A stretch of 64,000 nucleotides of DNA, from assembly GCF_019351405.1 (NCBI RefSeq), contig NZ_JAHWZX010000002.1:1-64000 (forward strand), given 5' to 3'. The DNA is from Stakelama flava. GTDB lineage: Bacteria > Pseudomonadota > Alphaproteobacteria > Sphingomonadales > Sphingomonadaceae. A program made the position numbers and the translations under genes. This document shows, piece after piece, positions 51,880 to 62,584 of this stretch. Position 1 is the stretch's first letter. Every line of letters begins with the position of its first letter. The notes under the pieces are model-generated. The model was not told where the DNA came from and ran no database searches. It saw nothing but the letters and a program-made list of their open reading frames with translations.

Positions 51880-53159
51880 GCCAGTTCCTCCACCCGCGCC
51901 CGGAACGCCTGTCCCCGCGCCTCGAAATCGCGAAATTGGTCGAAAGATGCGCAGGCGGGCGACAACAGCACCACCTCGCCCTCCTTCGCATTGGCCGCCG
52001 CCGCGACGACCGCGCGTTCCAGCGTGCCGCACCGATCGACGGGCATTTCCGGGGTCAGCAGATCGGCGAACATCGCGCCCGCCTCCCCGATCGTATAGGC
52101 GCAGCGGACATGGCCGAAATAGGGGCGGCACGCATCGAGATCACCCGCCTTCGCCTGCCCGCCCACGATCCAGTGCACCGCGTCGAACGCGGCGAGCGCG
52201 GGCGCGGCGGAGGCCGGGTTTGTCGCCTTGCTGTCGTTGATATACGCCACGCCGCGCAGTTCGCGCACCCGCTCCATGCGGTGCGACAGTCCCGCGAACG
52301 TCTCCAGAGCGCGATCGATCGCTGCGTCATCAATGCCCAGCGCCCTGCACGCCTCGATCGCGGCGAGCGCGTTCTGGGCATTGTGCGGTCCCTGAAGCGC
52401 GGGCCAGCGCGACTGGTCCATGCAGATGCCGGGTGCGATCTTCGTCAACGCCTCACCGCGCGCCGAAAGCGATCGCGCGATTTCATAGGACGGCGTGTCC
52501 GAAATGCCGATGATCGCGCGATGCTCCGCCGATTGCATCGCGAACAGGCGCGCCTTCGACGCGGCATAGGCGTCGAACCCGTCATAGCGATCGAGATGGT
52601 CGGGCGTGAGGTTGAGCAGCACCGCGACATCGCAGTCGAGGCTTTGGGTAAGGTCGATCTGATAGCTCGACAGTTCGAGAACATAGACTCCGCCTTCGGG
52701 CAGCGGATCGGCGGACAGGATCGGTAACCCGATATTGCCGCCCAGCCGAGCGGGCAGCCCCGCCGTCTCGCAGATATGGTGGATCAACGCGGTGGTCGTC
52801 GATTTGCCGTTGGTGCCGGTAATGCCGACGACCCGGTGCGGCGGCAGGTTCGCGCGCGCCTGCGCGAACAATTCGATGTCGCCGATCACCGGCACGCCCG
52901 CCTCGCGCGTATGGGCGGCGATCGGATGGCGGTTGATCGGCACGCCCGGCGATACGACTACGCCCGCAAAACCGGCCAGATCGATGTCCAGCGGATCGGC
53001 CAGCGCAGCGCCCGTCACCTGTTCGCGCGCCGCTTCGTTCACATCCCATGCCGTCACTTCCGCCCCGCTTCCCACCAGCGCGCGAACGGTCGCCGCGCCC
53101 GACCGGGCAAGGCCGAGAACCGCAAAGCGTTCGCCGCGCCAGGCAGGGCTGGTGATCAC
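51876..53159 (-). CDS. murD: UDP-N-acetylmuramoylalanine-D-glutamate ligase MurD
   Basis: Second Mur ligase, adds D-Glu. The 427-residue product has [29 protein letters not shown], the ATP loop [42 protein letters not shown] (in segments) and [17 protein letters not shown]. The start is GTG at 53159 and overlaps the mraY stop (GTGA). Length is somewhat short against E. coli but normal for the class. Confidence 0.96.
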   Translation of the reverse strand: MITSPAWRGERFAVLGLARSGAATVRALVGSGAEVTAWDVNEAAREQVTGAALADPLDIDLAGFAGVVVSPGVPINRHPIAAHTREAGVPVIGDIELFAQARANLPPHRVVGITGTNGKSTTTALIHHICETAGLPARLGGNIGLPILSADPLPEGGVYVLELSSYQIDLTQSLDCDVAVLLNLTPDHLDRYDGFDAYAASKARLFAMQSAEHRAIIGISDTPSYEIARSLSARGEALTKIAPGICMDQSRWPALQGPHNAQNALAAIEACRALGIDDAAIDRALETFAGLSHRMERVRELRGVAYINDSKATNPASAAPALAAFDAVHWIVGGQAKAGDLDACRPYFGHVRCAYTIGEAGAMFADLLTPEMPVDRCGTLERAVVAAAANAKEGEVVLLSPACASFDQFRDFEARGQAFRARVEELA

Positions 53160-54226
53160 CGTAGCTTCAGCGTCGAAAGGCCGATCAGCGCCAGCACCAG
53201 CGCGATGATCCAGAAACGGATGACGACCGTCGGTTCGGACCAGCCGAGCTGTTCGAAATGATGATGGATCGGCGCCATGCGAAACACGCGCTTTCCGGTC
53301 CGCTTATAGAAGAAGACCTGGATGATGACGCTCATCGCCTCGACCACGAACAGGCCGCCGATGATGCCCAGCACGATTTCGTGATGCGCGACCACCGCGA
53401 TCGCCCCCAATGCGCCGCCCAGCGCCAGGCTGCCCGTATCGCCCATAAATACCGCGGCGGGTGGCGCGTTGAACCACAGAAAGGCAAGCCCCGCGCCGAT
53501 CATCGCGCCGCAGAAAATGGCGAGATCGCCCGCACCCGGCACATGCGGAATGCCCAGATATTCGGCGAATTTCACGTTACCCGCCAGATAGGTGATGATC
53601 ATGAACGCAACCGCCGCGATGATCACCGGCATGGTGGCAAGCCCGTCCAGCCCGTCGGTCAGGTTCACCGCATTGCCGAACGCGACGATCGTGAACGCGG
53701 CAAAGGCGATATAGAACCAGCCGAGATCGATCGACACGCCCGATACGAACGGCAGATAAAGGTGCGTTCCCGTCTGCTGGATAATGATCCAGCTCGCTAT
53801 TCCGGCGATCACGAATTCCCCGGCCAGCCGCATCTTTCCCGATACGCCCGCCGTGCTCGCCTTTCGCACCTTGTCGTAATCGTCGAGAAAGCCGATCGAG
53901 CCGAAGCCCAGCGTCACGAACAGGCACGCCCAGACGAACGGGCTGGTCAGATCCATCCACAGGATGATGCTGATCGTCATCGCGGTAAGGATCATCAGCC
54001 CGCCCATGGTCGGCGTGCCGCGCTTGGCAAGGTGCGATTGCGGGCCGTCATCGCGGATCGGCTGCCCCTTGCCCTGGCGCACGCGCAGCCAGCCGATGAA
54101 GCGCGGACCGATGATCAGGCCGAGGACCAGCGCCGTGCCCACGGCGCCGCCGGTGCGGAAGCTGAGATACCGGAAAAGATTCAGAATGCCGGGAAACCCC
54201 AGATATTCCGCGATCAGATAAAGCAT
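53156..54226 (-). CDS. mraY: Phospho-MurNAc-pentapeptide translocase MraY
   Basis: Makes lipid I on undecaprenyl phosphate. The 356-residue protein has ten membrane helices and the family motifs: [36 protein letters not shown] with the catalytic Asp pair, [14 protein letters not shown], and the C-terminal [26 protein letters not shown] (in segments). Its start shares one base with the murF stop (TAATG). Length is normal. Confidence 0.97.
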   Translation of the reverse strand: MLYLIAEYLGFPGILNLFRYLSFRTGGAVGTALVLGLIIGPRFIGWLRVRQGKGQPIRDDGPQSHLAKRGTPTMGGLMILTAMTISIILWMDLTSPFVWACLFVTLGFGSIGFLDDYDKVRKASTAGVSGKMRLAGEFVIAGIASWIIIQQTGTHLYLPFVSGVSIDLGWFYIAFAAFTIVAFGNAVNLTDGLDGLATMPVIIAAVAFMIITYLAGNVKFAEYLGIPHVPGAGDLAIFCGAMIGAGLAFLWFNAPPAAVFMGDTGSLALGGALGAIAVVAHHEIVLGIIGGLFVVEAMSVIIQVFFYKRTGKRVFRMAPIHHHFEQLGWSEPTVVIRFWIIALVLALIGLSTLKLR

Positions 54227-55602
54227 TATCCCTTTCCTGCCAGGGCCGAAACCACGGCAGCCAGCCCAACGCCGTTCGAACCTTTGATGAGGACCGCGTC
54301 GCCCGGCGCCAGTTCGTTCAACAAACTGTCGCGCGCGGCGGCGGCGTCGGGCACATGGACGAAATCGACCCTGCCCTCAAGCGCATTTGCCAGCGCCTTC
54401 ATCTCCTCGCCCACCAATATGGCCCGGTTTATGCCCGCTTCGCCGACAGGCCCGGCAAGCGCGGCGTGATAGGCGGCGCTGTCCTCACCCAGTTCGCGCA
54501 TATCGCCCAGCACCGCGAGCTTGCGTTCGGCGCTCTGCGCACCCAGCACGGCCAGCGTTGCGCGCATCGAAGAGGGGTTGGCGTTATAGCTTTCGTCAAT
54601 CACCAGCGCTTCGCCGCCGCCCACCCGCGTGGTGAAGCGCGCGCCGCGTCCGGCAAGACCGGCAAGATCGGCAAGCGCAAGGCCGGCTACGGCAAGATCG
54701 CCGCCCACCGCCTGCACCGCCGCCAGTACGGCGAGCGAATTCGAAACCCAGTGATCGCCCGGTTGCGAAATGGTGTAGCTCACTTCGCTATTGCCAAGCC
54801 GCGCGGTGACGAACGTCCCACCGGTCAGCGTGCGCATCCGTTCCAGCGGGCGGACATCCGCACCCTCGCCCAGTCCGAAGGTCACGATATGCTCCGCATG
54901 GGGCTTTGCGGCCGCGATCAGCCGGTCGCGATGCGGGCTGTCATAGGGTATGATTGCCGTTCCGCCGGAGCGAAGCCCGACGAAAATCTCTCCCTTCGCA
55001 TCCGCGATCGCGCTTTCGTCGCGGAAAAATGCGGTATGGGCGGGCGCGATCGCGGTAACGATAGCGACATGCGGGCGGACCAGCTTCGTCAGTTCGGTCA
55101 GCTCTCCGGCATGGTTCATGCCCATTTCGAATATGCCGAAGCGCGTACCGCGCGGCATCCGCGCCAGACTGAGCGGAACACCGGTATGGTTGTTGTAGCT
55201 TTTGACCGAGCGGTGCGCGCATCCGGGGTCCATGCGGTCGAGCGCGGCGAACAGCGCTTCCTTCGTTCCCGTTTTGCCGACCGACCCGGTAACGCCGATC
55301 ACCTTTCCCGCCATCCGCTCGCGCGCCGCCGAACCGAGCGCGTCCAGCGCGATGGTGGTGTTTGCCACGCGGACGTGCGGATATTCGCACCCCGCCGAAA
55401 CGATTGCACCCGCAGCGCCCTGCCCGAACGCCTGATTGAGGAAGCGATGCCCGTCGGTCATTTCGCCCGACAGCGCGACGAACAGATCGCCCGGCCCAAT
55501 CTCCCGACTGTCGAACGCGACGCCGGAGGCCGTGAAGTCGGCGGAAGCGGTGCCGTTCGTGGCGGAAGCGATTTCGGCGGCGGTCCAGAGCGGTTCAGCC
55601 AT
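54226..55602 (-). CDS. murF: UDP-MurNAc-tripeptide D-Ala-D-Ala ligase MurF
   Basis: Final Mur ligase, adds the D-Ala-D-Ala made by Ddl. The 458-residue product has [18 protein letters not shown], the ATP loop [56 protein letters not shown] and [18 protein letters not shown]. Two GTG codons precede the ATG at 55602; GGGAG lies 7 bases before that ATG, which supports it. A 66-base gap, small for this cluster but real, separates it from murE. Confidence 0.96.
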   Translation of the reverse strand: MAEPLWTAAEIASATNGTASADFTASGVAFDSREIGPGDLFVALSGEMTDGHRFLNQAFGQGAAGAIVSAGCEYPHVRVANTTIALDALGSAARERMAGKVIGVTGSVGKTGTKEALFAALDRMDPGCAHRSVKSYNNHTGVPLSLARMPRGTRFGIFEMGMNHAGELTELTKLVRPHVAIVTAIAPAHTAFFRDESAIADAKGEIFVGLRSGGTAIIPYDSPHRDRLIAAAKPHAEHIVTFGLGEGADVRPLERMRTLTGGTFVTARLGNSEVSYTISQPGDHWVSNSLAVLAAVQAVGGDLAVAGLALADLAGLAGRGARFTTRVGGGEALVIDESYNANPSSMRATLAVLGAQSAERKLAVLGDMRELGEDSAAYHAALAGPVGEAGINRAILVGEEMKALANALEGRVDFVHVPDAAAARDSLLNELAPGDAVLIKGSNGVGLAAVVSALAGKG

Positions 55603-55668
55603 CACCACGCTCCCGCTGCATAAGACAGCATATTCCCGCTCCCGAACCGCTCAGCTTGCAGCGCGCGT

Positions 55669-57084
55669 TCACGACGCCACCTCGCGCGCGACGGTGACAT
55701 CGTCGAACGGCAGCACCATGTCGCCGACAATCTGTCCCTGCTCATGCCCCTTGCCCGCGATCAGTACGATGTCCTGCGCCTCCGCTTCGGCGATGGCGGC
55801 GGCGATCGCGTCCCGCCGCCCTTCGACCTCACTTGCCCCGCGTGCACCTTTCAGGATCATCCGCCGGATTTCCGCCGGGTTCTCGCCGCGCGGATTGTCG
55901 TCGGTGACGATGATGCTGTCGGCATGTTGCGCCGCGACCTGCCCCATCGGCTCGCGCTTGCCGGTATCGCGGTCGCCGCCCGCGCCGAACACCACGATCA
56001 ACCGTCCCGCCGCGTGCGGTTTCAGCGCCAGCATCGCGGCTTCCAGCGCGTCGGCGGTATGGGCATAGTCGATATAGACCGGCGCGCCCTGTTTCGTGAT
56101 GACCGCGCGTTCCAGCCGCCCGCGAACCGGCTGAAGCCGCGCCAGATTGGCAAGCGTCGTCGCAACATCGCCACCGGTCGCAATCACCAATCCCGCCGCG
56201 ATCAGCGCGTTCGCCGCCTGATACGCCCCGATCAGCGGCAGGGTGACGCGATGTTCGCGCCCCTCCGCCTCGATCACCAACCCCTGGCCGAGCAGGGTAG
56301 GATCGCGCGATACCAGACGCAGCGTATCGCCGTGCGTGCCGACGCTGACCAGCCGGTTGCCGCGCGCGCGCGCCAGATCGATCACCCGGTCCGACTGCGG
56401 ATCATCGACCCAAACCACCGCCGTCCCTTCGGGCGAAAGCACTTCGGAAAACAGGCGCAGCTTGGCGGTGAAATACGCGGCCATGTCGCCGTGATAGTCG
56501 AGATGGTCGCGGCCCAGATTGGTAAACGCCGCCGCGCGAACCGGCACGCCTTCGGTGCGGTATTGCGATAGGCCGTGGCTCGACGCCTCGAACGCCAGAT
56601 GGGTGACGCCCTCGCGCGCCAGTCCGGCGACGTTCGACAGGAAAGTGACGACGTCCGGCGTGGTCAGACCAGTGCGTGCATTGTCGCTGTCGGTGTTGAC
56701 GCCCAGCGTGCCGATCGATGCGGCATGGTCGCCCGCCATGCGCCATAGCTGGCGCGTCATTTCCACCGTCGACGTCTTCCCGTTGGTTCCCGTCACCGCG
56801 ACATTGGTTGCCGGAAAGGGCGCGAAGAATTGCGCGGCGAGGTTCGCGAAGCGTTCGCGCGGACGCTTGTCGGCGATATGCGCCGCACCCTCCACCCGCG
56901 CGCCAGGCCGCGCGACCACCGCGATCGCGCCGCTCGCCACCGCAGCGTCGATGAAATCCTCCCCGTTCACGCGCGCGCCTTCAAACGCGCCGAAGACGGT
57001 GCCGGGCGCGACCTTGCGATGGTCGATCGCGAACCCGGTAACGGTTTCGGCCTCGCCGCCGCCGGTAATAATTCCCAGTTTCAT
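55669..57084 (-). CDS. murE: UDP-MurNAc-L-Ala-D-Glu-2,6-diaminopimelate ligase MurE
   Basis: Third Mur ligase. The 471-residue product has the N-terminal GTVFGAFEGARVNGEDFIDAAVASGA (in segments), the ATP loop VAVTGTNGKTSTVEMTRQL, FTNLGRDHLDYHGDM, and the C-terminal DDNPRGENPAEIR, which is the DNPR/DDNPR motif selecting meso-diaminopimelate over lysine. The start at 57084 overlaps the ftsI stop (ATGA). The frame running further upstream is a shadow. Confidence 0.97.
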   Translation of the reverse strand: MKLGIITGGGEAETVTGFAIDHRKVAPGTVFGAFEGARVNGEDFIDAAVASGAIAVVARPGARVEGAAHIADKRPRERFANLAAQFFAPFPATNVAVTGTNGKTSTVEMTRQLWRMAGDHAASIGTLGVNTDSDNARTGLTTPDVVTFLSNVAGLAREGVTHLAFEASSHGLSQYRTEGVPVRAAAFTNLGRDHLDYHGDMAAYFTAKLRLFSEVLSPEGTAVVWVDDPQSDRVIDLARARGNRLVSVGTHGDTLRLVSRDPTLLGQGLVIEAEGREHRVTLPLIGAYQAANALIAAGLVIATGGDVATTLANLARLQPVRGRLERAVITKQGAPVYIDYAHTADALEAAMLALKPHAAGRLIVVFGAGGDRDTGKREPMGQVAAQHADSIIVTDDNPRGENPAEIRRMILKGARGASEVEGRRDAIAAAIAEAEAQDIVLIAGKGHEQGQIVGDMVLPFDDVTVAREVAS

Positions 57085-58799
57085 TGCGCGGCAGCCACCT
57101 CCTTCTCGCCCGGCGGATGCCACAGCAGCGGCGTGATGTCGGATACATCGATGTCGCGATGCTCGTCGGGCCGCACGCCCAGGATCGGCCCGGCGCGCTG
57201 GATGACGTTTTTCACCACCGGCGCGGCGGTCCATGCCGCGGTCGTGAAGCCATAGGTCTCCTTCGTCCCCACCGGCGAATCGAGCGTCGCGATCACCACA
57301 TAGCGCGGATTGTCCATCGGGAAGGCGGCGGCGAAAGTGGACACGTTCTTGTGCCGCGAATAGCCGCCTCCGCGAGACACTTCGGCCGTCCCCGTCTTAC
57401 CGCCGACGCGATATCCCGGCGCGGCGCCCTTGCGTCCCGTCCCGTCGAGCACCACCAGTCGCAAAAGCTGGCACAAGCGCGCGCTGGTCGCCGCCGAAAA
57501 CACGCGCTTGCCCGGAACCTGACGCCCCGGCGCGACCTTCATCAGCGTTGCATGGCGAAGGATGCCGCCATTGACCAGCGCGGCATAGGCGGTGGCAAGG
57601 TGCAGCGGCGTCACCGCGATGCCATGGCCATAAGCGGTGGTCATCGTGGTCGTGCGCCCCCAATATCCTGGCCATAGCGGCGACATCTTTTCCTTGATCT
57701 CGACATGGCTTGGCTCGTCGAAATCCAGCTTGTGGAACAGATCCTTCATCATCTGTTGGCCCATCAGGTCGGCGATCCGCGCGGTCGCGATATTGGATGA
57801 ATAGATCAGCGTTTCGGGGATGTTCAGCCAGCGTTCCTGTTCATCGCCCGGATCGTCATGGATGGTGAAGCGGCCGACCTTCAGCGGCTTGGTCGCATCG
57901 AACCGGCGCGCCATCGACGTCACCGTGCCGCTGTCGATCGCCTGCGCCATCGCCAGCGGCTTGAACGTCGACCCCAGCTCATACCGCGCCTGAGTCACAT
58001 TGTTGTGCAATTCGTCCTGGGTCGCATGACGGATATTGTTAGGATTGAACGTCGGCAACGACGCCATGGCGAGCAGCTCACCGGTGCGCACGTCCATCAC
58101 GATGCCGGCCGCGCCCTTTGCCTGAAACGTAGCCATTGCCTGGCTCAGTTCGCTTTCCATCGCCGCTTGCACGCGAATGTCGATCGACATCTGCACCGGC
58201 TTCGCGCGCTCGGCCGGATCGGTCAGTCGGCTGTCCAGTTCGCGCTCGATCCCGCGCATGCCGTGCCCGTCGAACCCGACAAAGCCAAGCGCATGCGCAG
58301 CAAGCGTGGTTTGCGGGTACAGGCGTTCGGGTTCGCGGGCGAACGCGATGCCCGGTTCGCCCAGCGCGTTCACCTTCTCCACCGTTTCGGGCAGCGCGCG
58401 CCGTTCCAGATAAGTGAAGGCAACATCCATGTTCAGCTTGCGCCAGTAATAGGCCGCATCATGTTCGGGCAGCGCGGTGGCCAGGCTTTGCGCCAGTTCG
58501 CGCTTGTCGCCGATAACCTTGCGCGGATGGACGCCGATCGACCAGCCGTCGATGGTGCGCGCAAGCGGTGCGCCGTTACGATCGACAATGTCCCCGCGCG
58601 ACGGCACGAAGCCGCTACGCACCGCCCCCGCCGTTTCGGGCGTGGTGGAAAGCGCAAGCTGACCCAGCCGCGCGATGATCAAGGCCCCGCCCGCCAGGAA
58701 CAGCAGCATCAGGATCATCAGACGCAGATGCGCGGCGGCCACCAGCGGCTGACGGCCGCCGGTGGCGCGATCACCGGGCTGGGCGACGACGACGATCAA
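57081..58799 (-). CDS. ftsI: Septal transpeptidase FtsI (PBP3)
   Basis: Cross-links septal peptidoglycan. The 572-residue product has one N-terminal membrane helix (about 27-50), a non-catalytic region starting FVPSRGDIVDRNGAPLA, and the transpeptidase motifs ELGSTFKPLA (Ser about 277), SSN (about 334-336) and GGKTGTAEVS (about 467-475). The start appears to be a rare TTG at 58799 that overlaps the FtsL stop (TTGA); an ATG at the membrane helix would cut the N-terminus too short. It partners FtsW, encoded downstream. Confidence 0.95.
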   Translation of the reverse strand: MIVVVAQPGDRATGGRQPLVAAAHLRLMILMLLFLAGGALIIARLGQLALSTTPETAGAVRSGFVPSRGDIVDRNGAPLARTIDGWSIGVHPRKVIGDKRELAQSLATALPEHDAAYYWRKLNMDVAFTYLERRALPETVEKVNALGEPGIAFAREPERLYPQTTLAAHALGFVGFDGHGMRGIERELDSRLTDPAERAKPVQMSIDIRVQAAMESELSQAMATFQAKGAAGIVMDVRTGELLAMASLPTFNPNNIRHATQDELHNNVTQARYELGSTFKPLAMAQAIDSGTVTSMARRFDATKPLKVGRFTIHDDPGDEQERWLNIPETLIYSSNIATARIADLMGQQMMKDLFHKLDFDEPSHVEIKEKMSPLWPGYWGRTTTMTTAYGHGIAVTPLHLATAYAALVNGGILRHATLMKVAPGRQVPGKRVFSAATSARLCQLLRLVVLDGTGRKGAAPGYRVGGKTGTAEVSRGGGYSRHKNVSTFAAAFPMDNPRYVVIATLDSPVGTKETYGFTTAAWTAAPVVKNVIQRAGPILGVRPDEHRDIDVSDITPLLWHPPGEKEVAAAQ

Positions 58800-59395
58800 C
58801 GGGGCCGGGCCTCCGCTTTCGCGCCGCGCATCAGTTCGCCCAGCGTCGAATCGCTGAGCAGCCGTTCATCGAGCATCGCGACGGTACGCGCCTTGCTGTC
58901 GGACAGCGAAGCGGTGGCGACCGGCGCTGCGCGGGTCGGCGTCGTGATGCGCTGCGGCGTTTCGCGCGGCGCTTCCCCGGCCTCTGGCGCTTTCACCTCA
59001 AGCGCCGATTGCGGCGCTGCATCGGGCGTGCCGGGGCCGTCGGTCAGCACCGGCGCGTGCGGCACCACCAGCGAGGCATAGGCGACCGGCGCATCGGGCT
59101 GCCCGCCGTCCAGTTCGGCGACACCCTGCGCACCCGAATCGAGAAACTGATCGGGACGCGGCGCGGACAGTGCGAGAAGGTCGCCGTTCCAGCGTTCGAG
59201 CTGCGCCATGTTCGCGCGAGTCTTTATCTCGGTATCCAGGTCGCGAATGTCCTTGTGCGCGTCGACGATCGCGCGTTCGACGGATTCGACGCGGGCGCGT
59301 TCCGCCGCCACCTGCGAGGTCACCAGATAGCATCCCGGCGCGACGATCGCGACGCACAGAAACCATCCGAATCCCTTGAATCCAAAGGCAGCCAT
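58796..59395 (-). CDS. ftsL: FtsL-like division protein with long C-terminal extension
   Basis: The position between rsmH and ftsI and the topology, a short N-terminus, one membrane helix (FKGFGWFLCVAIVAPGCYLV), then a heptad-like helix (SVERAIVDAHKDIRDLDTEIKTRANMAQLERWN, in segments), identify it as FtsL, which with FtsB activates FtsWI. The 199-residue length is about twice that of E. coli FtsL; the extra C-terminal half is Pro/Ala/Asp rich and probably unstructured. GGAGGA lies 5 bases before the ATG at 59395; one more ATG adjoins it at 59398. Confidence 0.82.
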   Translation of the reverse strand: MAAFGFKGFGWFLCVAIVAPGCYLVTSQVAAERARVESVERAIVDAHKDIRDLDTEIKTRANMAQLERWNGDLLALSAPRPDQFLDSGAQGVAELDGGQPDAPVAYASLVVPHAPVLTDGPGTPDAAPQSALEVKAPEAGEAPRETPQRITTPTRAAPVATASLSDSKARTVAMLDERLLSDSTLGELMRGAKAEARPR

Positions 59396-60348
59396 CATTC
59401 TCCTCCACTGGTCCATGGCGCGGCCGCGGTACGGCGCGCCACGCGCAACGTCGCCGAACGCGCGCGCGGATTGCGTGCCAGTTCGGCCTCGCCGGGGCGC
59501 ACCGCGCGCGCCGGCGTTTCAAAAGTCGGATCGGCGGCCCGTTCGACCACCGGCATGTGCCGCGACCCGCCCGGCGTTGCGCCGCTGCGTTCGCGGAAGA
59601 ACCGCTTCACCAGGCGGTCCTCCAGGCTGTGGAACGTCACCACCGCCAGCCGTCCGCCCGGTTTCAGCACCCGTTCCGCCGCGGCCAGCCCGTCGACCAG
59701 CTCGTCGAGTTCGCGGTTCAGGTGGATACGAATGGCCTGAAAGGTGCGCGTCGCCGGATCCTTCTTCTCGTGCGGGCGGTGATTTAACGCTTTCCTAACC
59801 ACGTTCGCGAGTTCGGTAGTCCCCTTAAGGGGTCTTGCAGTAACGATGGCCTTCGCCACGCGGCGCGAACGCGGCTCCTCGCCATAGCGATACAGCACGT
59901 CGGCGATTTCCTCTTCACCCGCGGTGTTGACGAAATCCTCCGCGCTCTCGCCCGACCGGCTCATCCGCATGTCGAGCGGCCCGTCCGCCTGGAACGAAAA
60001 GCCGCGCTCCGCCTGATCGAGCTGCATCGAGGACACGCCGATATCCATCGTCACGCCATCGACGGGAAGTGCGCCCAGCCGGGAAAGCTCCGCTTCCATC
60101 GCGGAAAAGGGCGCTTCGACAAGGCGCAACCGCCCGTCATTCGCGGCGACGAGGGACTGGCCGCCCCCGATCGCGTCCGGATCGCGATCAAAGGCGACCA
60201 CCTCGGCTCCCCGCTCGAGGATCGCTTCGGTGTATCCGCCCGCGCCGAAGGTCGCATCGACATGCCGCTCGCCCGGGTGAATGGCGAGCGCCGCGACGAC
60301 TTCGTCCAGCAGCACGGGTATATGCGGGGCGGCGCGCATCTCGCTCAC
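59395..60348 (-). CDS. rsmH: 16S rRNA (cytosine1402-N4)-methyltransferase RsmH
   Basis: Methylates C1402 in the ribosomal decoding centre. The 317-residue product has [36 protein letters not shown] (in segments) containing the SAM loop, [38 protein letters not shown], and the C-terminal [18 protein letters not shown]. The start is GTG overlapping the mraZ stop (GTGA); an ATG three codons in is the alternative. The mraZ-rsmH pair opens nearly all dcw clusters. Confidence 0.96.
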   Translation of the reverse strand: MSEMRAAPHIPVLLDEVVAALAIHPGERHVDATFGAGGYTEAILERGAEVVAFDRDPDAIGGGQSLVAANDGRLRLVEAPFSAMEAELSRLGALPVDGVTMDIGVSSMQLDQAERGFSFQADGPLDMRMSRSGESAEDFVNTAGEEEIADVLYRYGEEPRSRRVAKAIVTARPLKGTTELANVVRKALNHRPHEKKDPATRTFQAIRIHLNRELDELVDGLAAAERVLKPGGRLAVVTFHSLEDRLVKRFFRERSGATPGGSRHMPVVERAADPTFETPARAVRPGEAELARNPRARSATLRVARRTAAAPWTSGGE

Positions 60349-60851
60349 AGCGCAATCCCCTTCTGGTCAAGCAGATAGCGGCACAGCTTCACCATCATCG
60401 GCAGCGCATGATCATAGGAAAGCAGCGTCGCCGGGTCCCAGATTTCGATTTCCTCGCCCGCGCCATAGAACAGGGCATATTTGCCGATATTGGCGTGAAA
60501 GCGCGGAAAACCGCCGAGGATGAAGCGGCCCGAACTGTCATACTGGACGTAATCGCCGCCGCCGGCCATCGCGCGAATCTTGTTGTCGGCATCGACGGCA
60601 CGCTCTTCGGGAAGCTGGGCGGCAAGCTGCTGCGCCTGGCGGATTCGCTGTTCACCGCGCACCTGATCATAGGCGAGCAGGCAGGGGGCACGTTCATGCG
60701 CGCTGATCAGGAATTGACGCGCACCCTTCGAACCGGGTTCGGCCGGGCAGTTCATCTCCAGGGTTCCGCGCAGGCTGGACGGCATGGCGACACGACCCTT
60801 GTCGTCCACCTGCTGCAAGCCATTGCCGAAATATACACCCCGTTCTGCCAC
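60345..60851 (-). CDS. mraZ: Transcriptional regulator MraZ
   Basis: The first gene of the dcw cluster. The 168-residue protein has two AbrB-like MraZ repeats, with [22 protein letters not shown] at the N-terminus and [40 protein letters not shown] (in segments) in the second half. MraZ binds DNA upstream of its own gene and represses dcw transcription. The start is GTG at 60851, with AGGA 6 bases upstream. A set of GGG repeats spaced about 10 bp apart lies upstream at 60970-61005. Confidence 0.94.
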   Translation of the reverse strand: MAERGVYFGNGLQQVDDKGRVAMPSSLRGTLEMNCPAEPGSKGARQFLISAHERAPCLLAYDQVRGEQRIRQAQQLAAQLPEERAVDADNKIRAMAGGGDYVQYDSSGRFILGGFPRFHANIGKYALFYGAGEEIEIWDPATLLSYDHALPMMVKLCRYLLDQKGIAL

Positions 60852-60969
60852 GCCTCATCCTTTTGCGGCGTACGCGATCCCCATTCCGCCAACGACCCCC
60901 GCCGCCGACGAACCGCCTTGGTCCGAAAATGGGAATCCACCCTGTCCGCGCATTGTTAACCCAATGGCG

Positions 60970-61005
60970 TGGGGAGAGCAATGGGTCAGCCGGGGATTTT
61001 CGGGT
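60970..61005 (-). promoter_or_regulatory. Candidate MraZ-binding repeats upstream of mraZ
   Basis: Read on the plus strand, TGGGG (60970), TGGGT (60982), CGGGG (60991) and CGGGT (61001) recur at 12, 9 and 10 base steps. Known MraZ boxes are TGGGN repeats with 10-bp period upstream of mraZ, although on the coding strand in E. coli. The site is about 120 bases before the mraZ start within a 337-base region (60852-61188) with no gene, where the dcw promoter must be. A small hairpin CCCACG/CGTGGG lies at 61083-61100. Confidence 0.35.
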
Positions 61006-61188
61006 AATCAGCCCCACTTTAGCGGGTGTTCATGGTATGTTCAAGGGCGAAGCCGGGGATACCTGGCGGAATCACGCACATGCCCACGTCTCGCCGTGGG
61101 GCGGCGAAACGTGCGAACAAATGACAAAAAAAGAGGAAAGAGGGACCGCGCCCGCCTGCAAACAGCATTAGGACGGAGGGAAATACGC

Positions 61189-61530
61189 TCAATGAACCTT
61201 TGAGCTGTCTTTCTGCTTTTCAGCGGCGATCTGCGCGGCGATCTTGTTCGCGCTCGATTCGACGGTGGTCGCGCTGGGCGCGACGCCAAGTTCGGCAAGC
61301 GGCTCGTCAGGCTGCTTTTCCACGACCGGATCGACAGTATTTTCGGGCACCGTCAGGTTGCTCAGCGCATCGGCCTGCGCTGCCGTCAGCGCCGGTCCCG
61401 CCGCCTCGTTATTGGCGGAGGCAAAGATCATGCTGCCGACACCGATCATGGCGAGCACGACCGCCAGCCCCGTCACCCCGACACGGACGCGCTGCATCGC
61501 TTGCGCGGAATCATGCTCAATTCGCTTCAT
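61189..61530 (-). CDS. Small single-pass membrane protein of unknown function
   Basis: The 113-residue protein has a short charged N-terminus (MKRIEHDSAQAMQRVRVG), one hydrophobic helix (about 17-40: VTGLAVVLAMIGVGSMIFA) and an Ala/Glu/Pro-rich periplasmic part of about 70 residues ending AAEKQKDSSKVH. A GTG precedes the ATG at 61530. It lies between cysK and mraZ on the same strand. No family recognised; similar small membrane proteins are common beside dcw clusters of this group, which is only an impression. Confidence 0.65.
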   Translation of the reverse strand: MKRIEHDSAQAMQRVRVGVTGLAVVLAMIGVGSMIFASANNEAAGPALTAAQADALSNLTVPENTVDPVVEKQPDEPLAELGVAPSATTVESSANKIAAQIAAEKQKDSSKVH

Positions 61531-61591
61531 CACCGTGTCGCCAATCTACGAAGCGCGTACGCGCTTGTCACGCGGGCAAACGCTGGCCGCG

Positions 61592-62584
61592 CTACCCGCC
61601 CGCCAGCGAATCGGGCACGGGCAGCCCCTTCATGCGCAGCCATTCGCGGTTATACAGCGTGGAGAGATACCGAAATCCGGTGTCGCAAAGGATCGTCGCG
61701 ACGCGGCTTCCCGGCCCCAATTCCCTGGCCAGACGGACAGCGCCGGCGACGTTGATACCCGATGACAGTCCCAGGCACAGCCCTTCTTCGTCAAGCAGGC
61801 GGCGGACCCATTCCAGCCCCTCCTCGTCCGAAATGCGATACTGGGTATCGACCGGCGCACCTTCCAGATTGGCGGTGATCCGGCCCTGCCCGATGCCTTC
61901 GGCAACCGAGCTTCCTTCCGACTTCAATTCGCCATGCGCGTAATATTCGTACAGCGCCGCACCGTGCGGATCGGACAGCGCGATTTTGATGCGCTCATCC
62001 TTTTCCTTCAGGCCCAGCCCAACCCCGGCCAGCGTTCCGCCGGTTCCCACCGCGCAGGTAAAGCCGTCGATCCGACCATCCATCTGATCCCAGATTTCAC
62101 TCGCGGTGCCGGCGATGTGCGCGCGGCGATTGGCGACATTGTCGAACTGGTTGGCCCAGATCGCGTTTTCGGTCTCCTCGGCGATTCTGCGGCTGGTGTG
62201 CACGAAATGCCCCGGATTCGAATAGGGCGCGGCCGGCACCAGCACCAGCTCGGCGCCCAGCGCGCGAAGCGTGTCCATCTTCTCGCGGCTCTGCGTCTCA
62301 GGCATGACGATGATCGTCCTGTACCCCTTGGCATTGGCGACCAGCGCAAGCCCGATGCCGGTATTGCCCGCCGTCCCCTCAACGATCGTGCCGCCAGGCT
62401 TAATAAGCCCCTTTTGCTCGGCATCCTCGACAATGAACAGCGCCGCGCGGTCCTTCACCGACGCGCCCGGATTGGCGAATTCGCACTTCGCCCAGATTTC
62501 GCCGCCACTCTCCGCGCTCGGCCCGTTCAGGCGCACGAGCGGAGTATTGCCGATCAGGGCGAGGCTGTTGCTGGTCACATGCAT
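61592..62584 (-). CDS. cysK: Cysteine synthase A
   Basis: PLP enzyme that makes L-cysteine from O-acetylserine and sulfide. The 330-residue product has LIGNTPLVRLNGPS, ANPGASVKDRAALFI with the PLP lysine, VEGTAGNTGIGLALVA, the phosphate-binding AVGTGGTLAGVGLGLK and CLGLSSGINVAGAVRLA near the C-terminus. The start at 62584 gives the family N-terminus; the longer frame does not. The short form without a CBS domain fits cysteine synthase rather than cystathionine beta-synthase. Confidence 0.94.
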   Translation of the reverse strand: MHVTSNSLALIGNTPLVRLNGPSAESGGEIWAKCEFANPGASVKDRAALFIVEDAEQKGLIKPGGTIVEGTAGNTGIGLALVANAKGYRTIIVMPETQSREKMDTLRALGAELVLVPAAPYSNPGHFVHTSRRIAEETENAIWANQFDNVANRRAHIAGTASEIWDQMDGRIDGFTCAVGTGGTLAGVGLGLKEKDERIKIALSDPHGAALYEYYAHGELKSEGSSVAEGIGQGRITANLEGAPVDTQYRISDEEGLEWVRRLLDEEGLCLGLSSGINVAGAVRLARELGPGSRVATILCDTGFRYLSTLYNREWLRMKGLPVPDSLAGG

